Shown here: in pieces, positions 6,031 through 6,187 of the stretch | How the letters are laid out: each line of letters begins with the position of its first letter | Position numbering within the stretch: the first letter of the stretch is position 1 | NCBI GenBank assembly: GCA_020052635.1 | Contig: JAGVOR010000132.1 | Location: 1 to 6,187, forward strand | DNA length: 6,187 nt | Source: Candidatus Omnitrophota bacterium | GTDB lineage: Bacteria; Omnitrophota; Gorgyraeia; Gygaellales; Profunditerraquicolaceae | Direction of reading: 5' to 3' | The notes under the pieces: generated by a model | Databases searched by the model: none | What the model was told of the DNA's origin: nothing | The model's input: only the letters and a program-made list of their open reading frames with translations | Program-made: the position numbers and the translations under genes

Positions 6031-6104
6031 CTTCGGACTTAAACTATATGCCTTTTATGAGGAAGCGTCCGAAGCAATTTTGCTTGCTCCGCAAGCAAAA
6101 TTAG
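6031..6104 (-). repeat. Two-hairpin tRNA trailer element, copy following tRNA-Leu
   Basis: Same layout as the copy after tRNA-Val. Two bases (CT) follow the discriminator. Then comes hairpin A, a perfect 12-bp stem AATTTTGCTTGC/GCAAGCAAAATT with a 3-nt loop (6091-6102 with 6076-6087). After one base comes hairpin B, a perfect 8-bp stem CTTCGGAC/GTCCGAAG (6067-6074 with 6031-6038) around a 28-nt loop. On the minus strand the loop begins GCTTCCT, contains AAAAGGCAT and ends AGTTTAA, closely matching the other copy. The stems share no sequence with the other copy yet pair perfectly, which argues that the fold matters. Confidence 0.75.
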
Positions 6105-6187
6105 TGGGCAAGAAGGGAGTCGGACCCTTACGACCTTGCGGCCAACAGATTTTAAGTCTGTCGTGTATGCCATTCCACCACTTGCCC
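6105..6187 (-). tRNA. tRNA-Leu (anticodon UAA)
   Basis: The 83-nt class II tRNA has a perfect 7-bp acceptor stem GGGCAAG/CTTGCCC, whose first base is the last base of the window, and discriminator A as leucine tRNAs require. The anticodon stem ACAGA/TCTGT closes the loop CTTAAAA, giving anticodon TAA (UAA). The long variable arm, a 4-bp stem with a GCAA loop, is typical of tRNA-Leu. The T stem is AAGGG/CCCTT. CCA is not encoded. As in tRNA-Val, the T loop (TCCGACT) has C at position 55. The gene is complete, but nothing upstream of it can be seen. Confidence 0.95.

Overview
The window looks like one end of a short contig from an uncultured bacterium, probably from a metagenome. Its first 13 bases are the tail of an Illumina adapter. 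All genes read on the minus strand. In transcription order they are tRNA-Leu(UAA), tRNA-Val(GAC), thrS, infC, rpmI, rplT, two single-RCK trkA genes, an unlisted 38-codon membrane-protein gene, and a trkH cut off by the contig end. No plus-strand gene is credible. The translation cluster thrS-infC-rpmI-rplT is a widely conserved bacterial block. The lineage cannot be fixed from this sequence. A deep-branching uncultured phylum such as Omnitrophota is only a guess, based on the TGS-less ThrRS, the split TrkA and the odd tRNAs.

Right end (about 5760-6187): two tRNA genes, neither encoding CCA. Each is followed, exactly two bases after its discriminator base, by the same kind of two-hairpin element. 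The first is a perfect palindrome with a 3-nt loop. The second is a hairpin with unrelated stem sequence but a clearly shared 28-29 nt loop. Both tRNAs also carry C instead of the near-universal U at position 55. These two observations are the least ordinary things in the window.

Middle (2673-5744): threonyl-tRNA synthetase without the usual N-terminal TGS domain; IF3, which has no AUG, GUG or UUG codon that would give a complete protein and most likely starts at AUA behind a strong Shine-Dalgarno sequence; then ribosomal proteins L35 and L20. The spacers before rpmI (149 nt) and before rplT (128 nt) are unusually long and full of hairpins. They are candidate sites for autogenous control by L20, which is known at this locus in other bacteria.

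Left part (14-2623): a tightly packed potassium-uptake unit. Two regulatory NAD-binding RCK subunits sit 2 nt apart. A 38-residue single-span membrane protein follows after 4 nt and overlaps the trkH start by ATGA. TrkH has three of its four pore loops; the fourth lies beyond the contig end, and its apparent stop codon is an adapter artefact. The 49-nt gap between rplT and the first trkA holds no obvious terminator, so trk may be read through from the ribosomal-protein genes.
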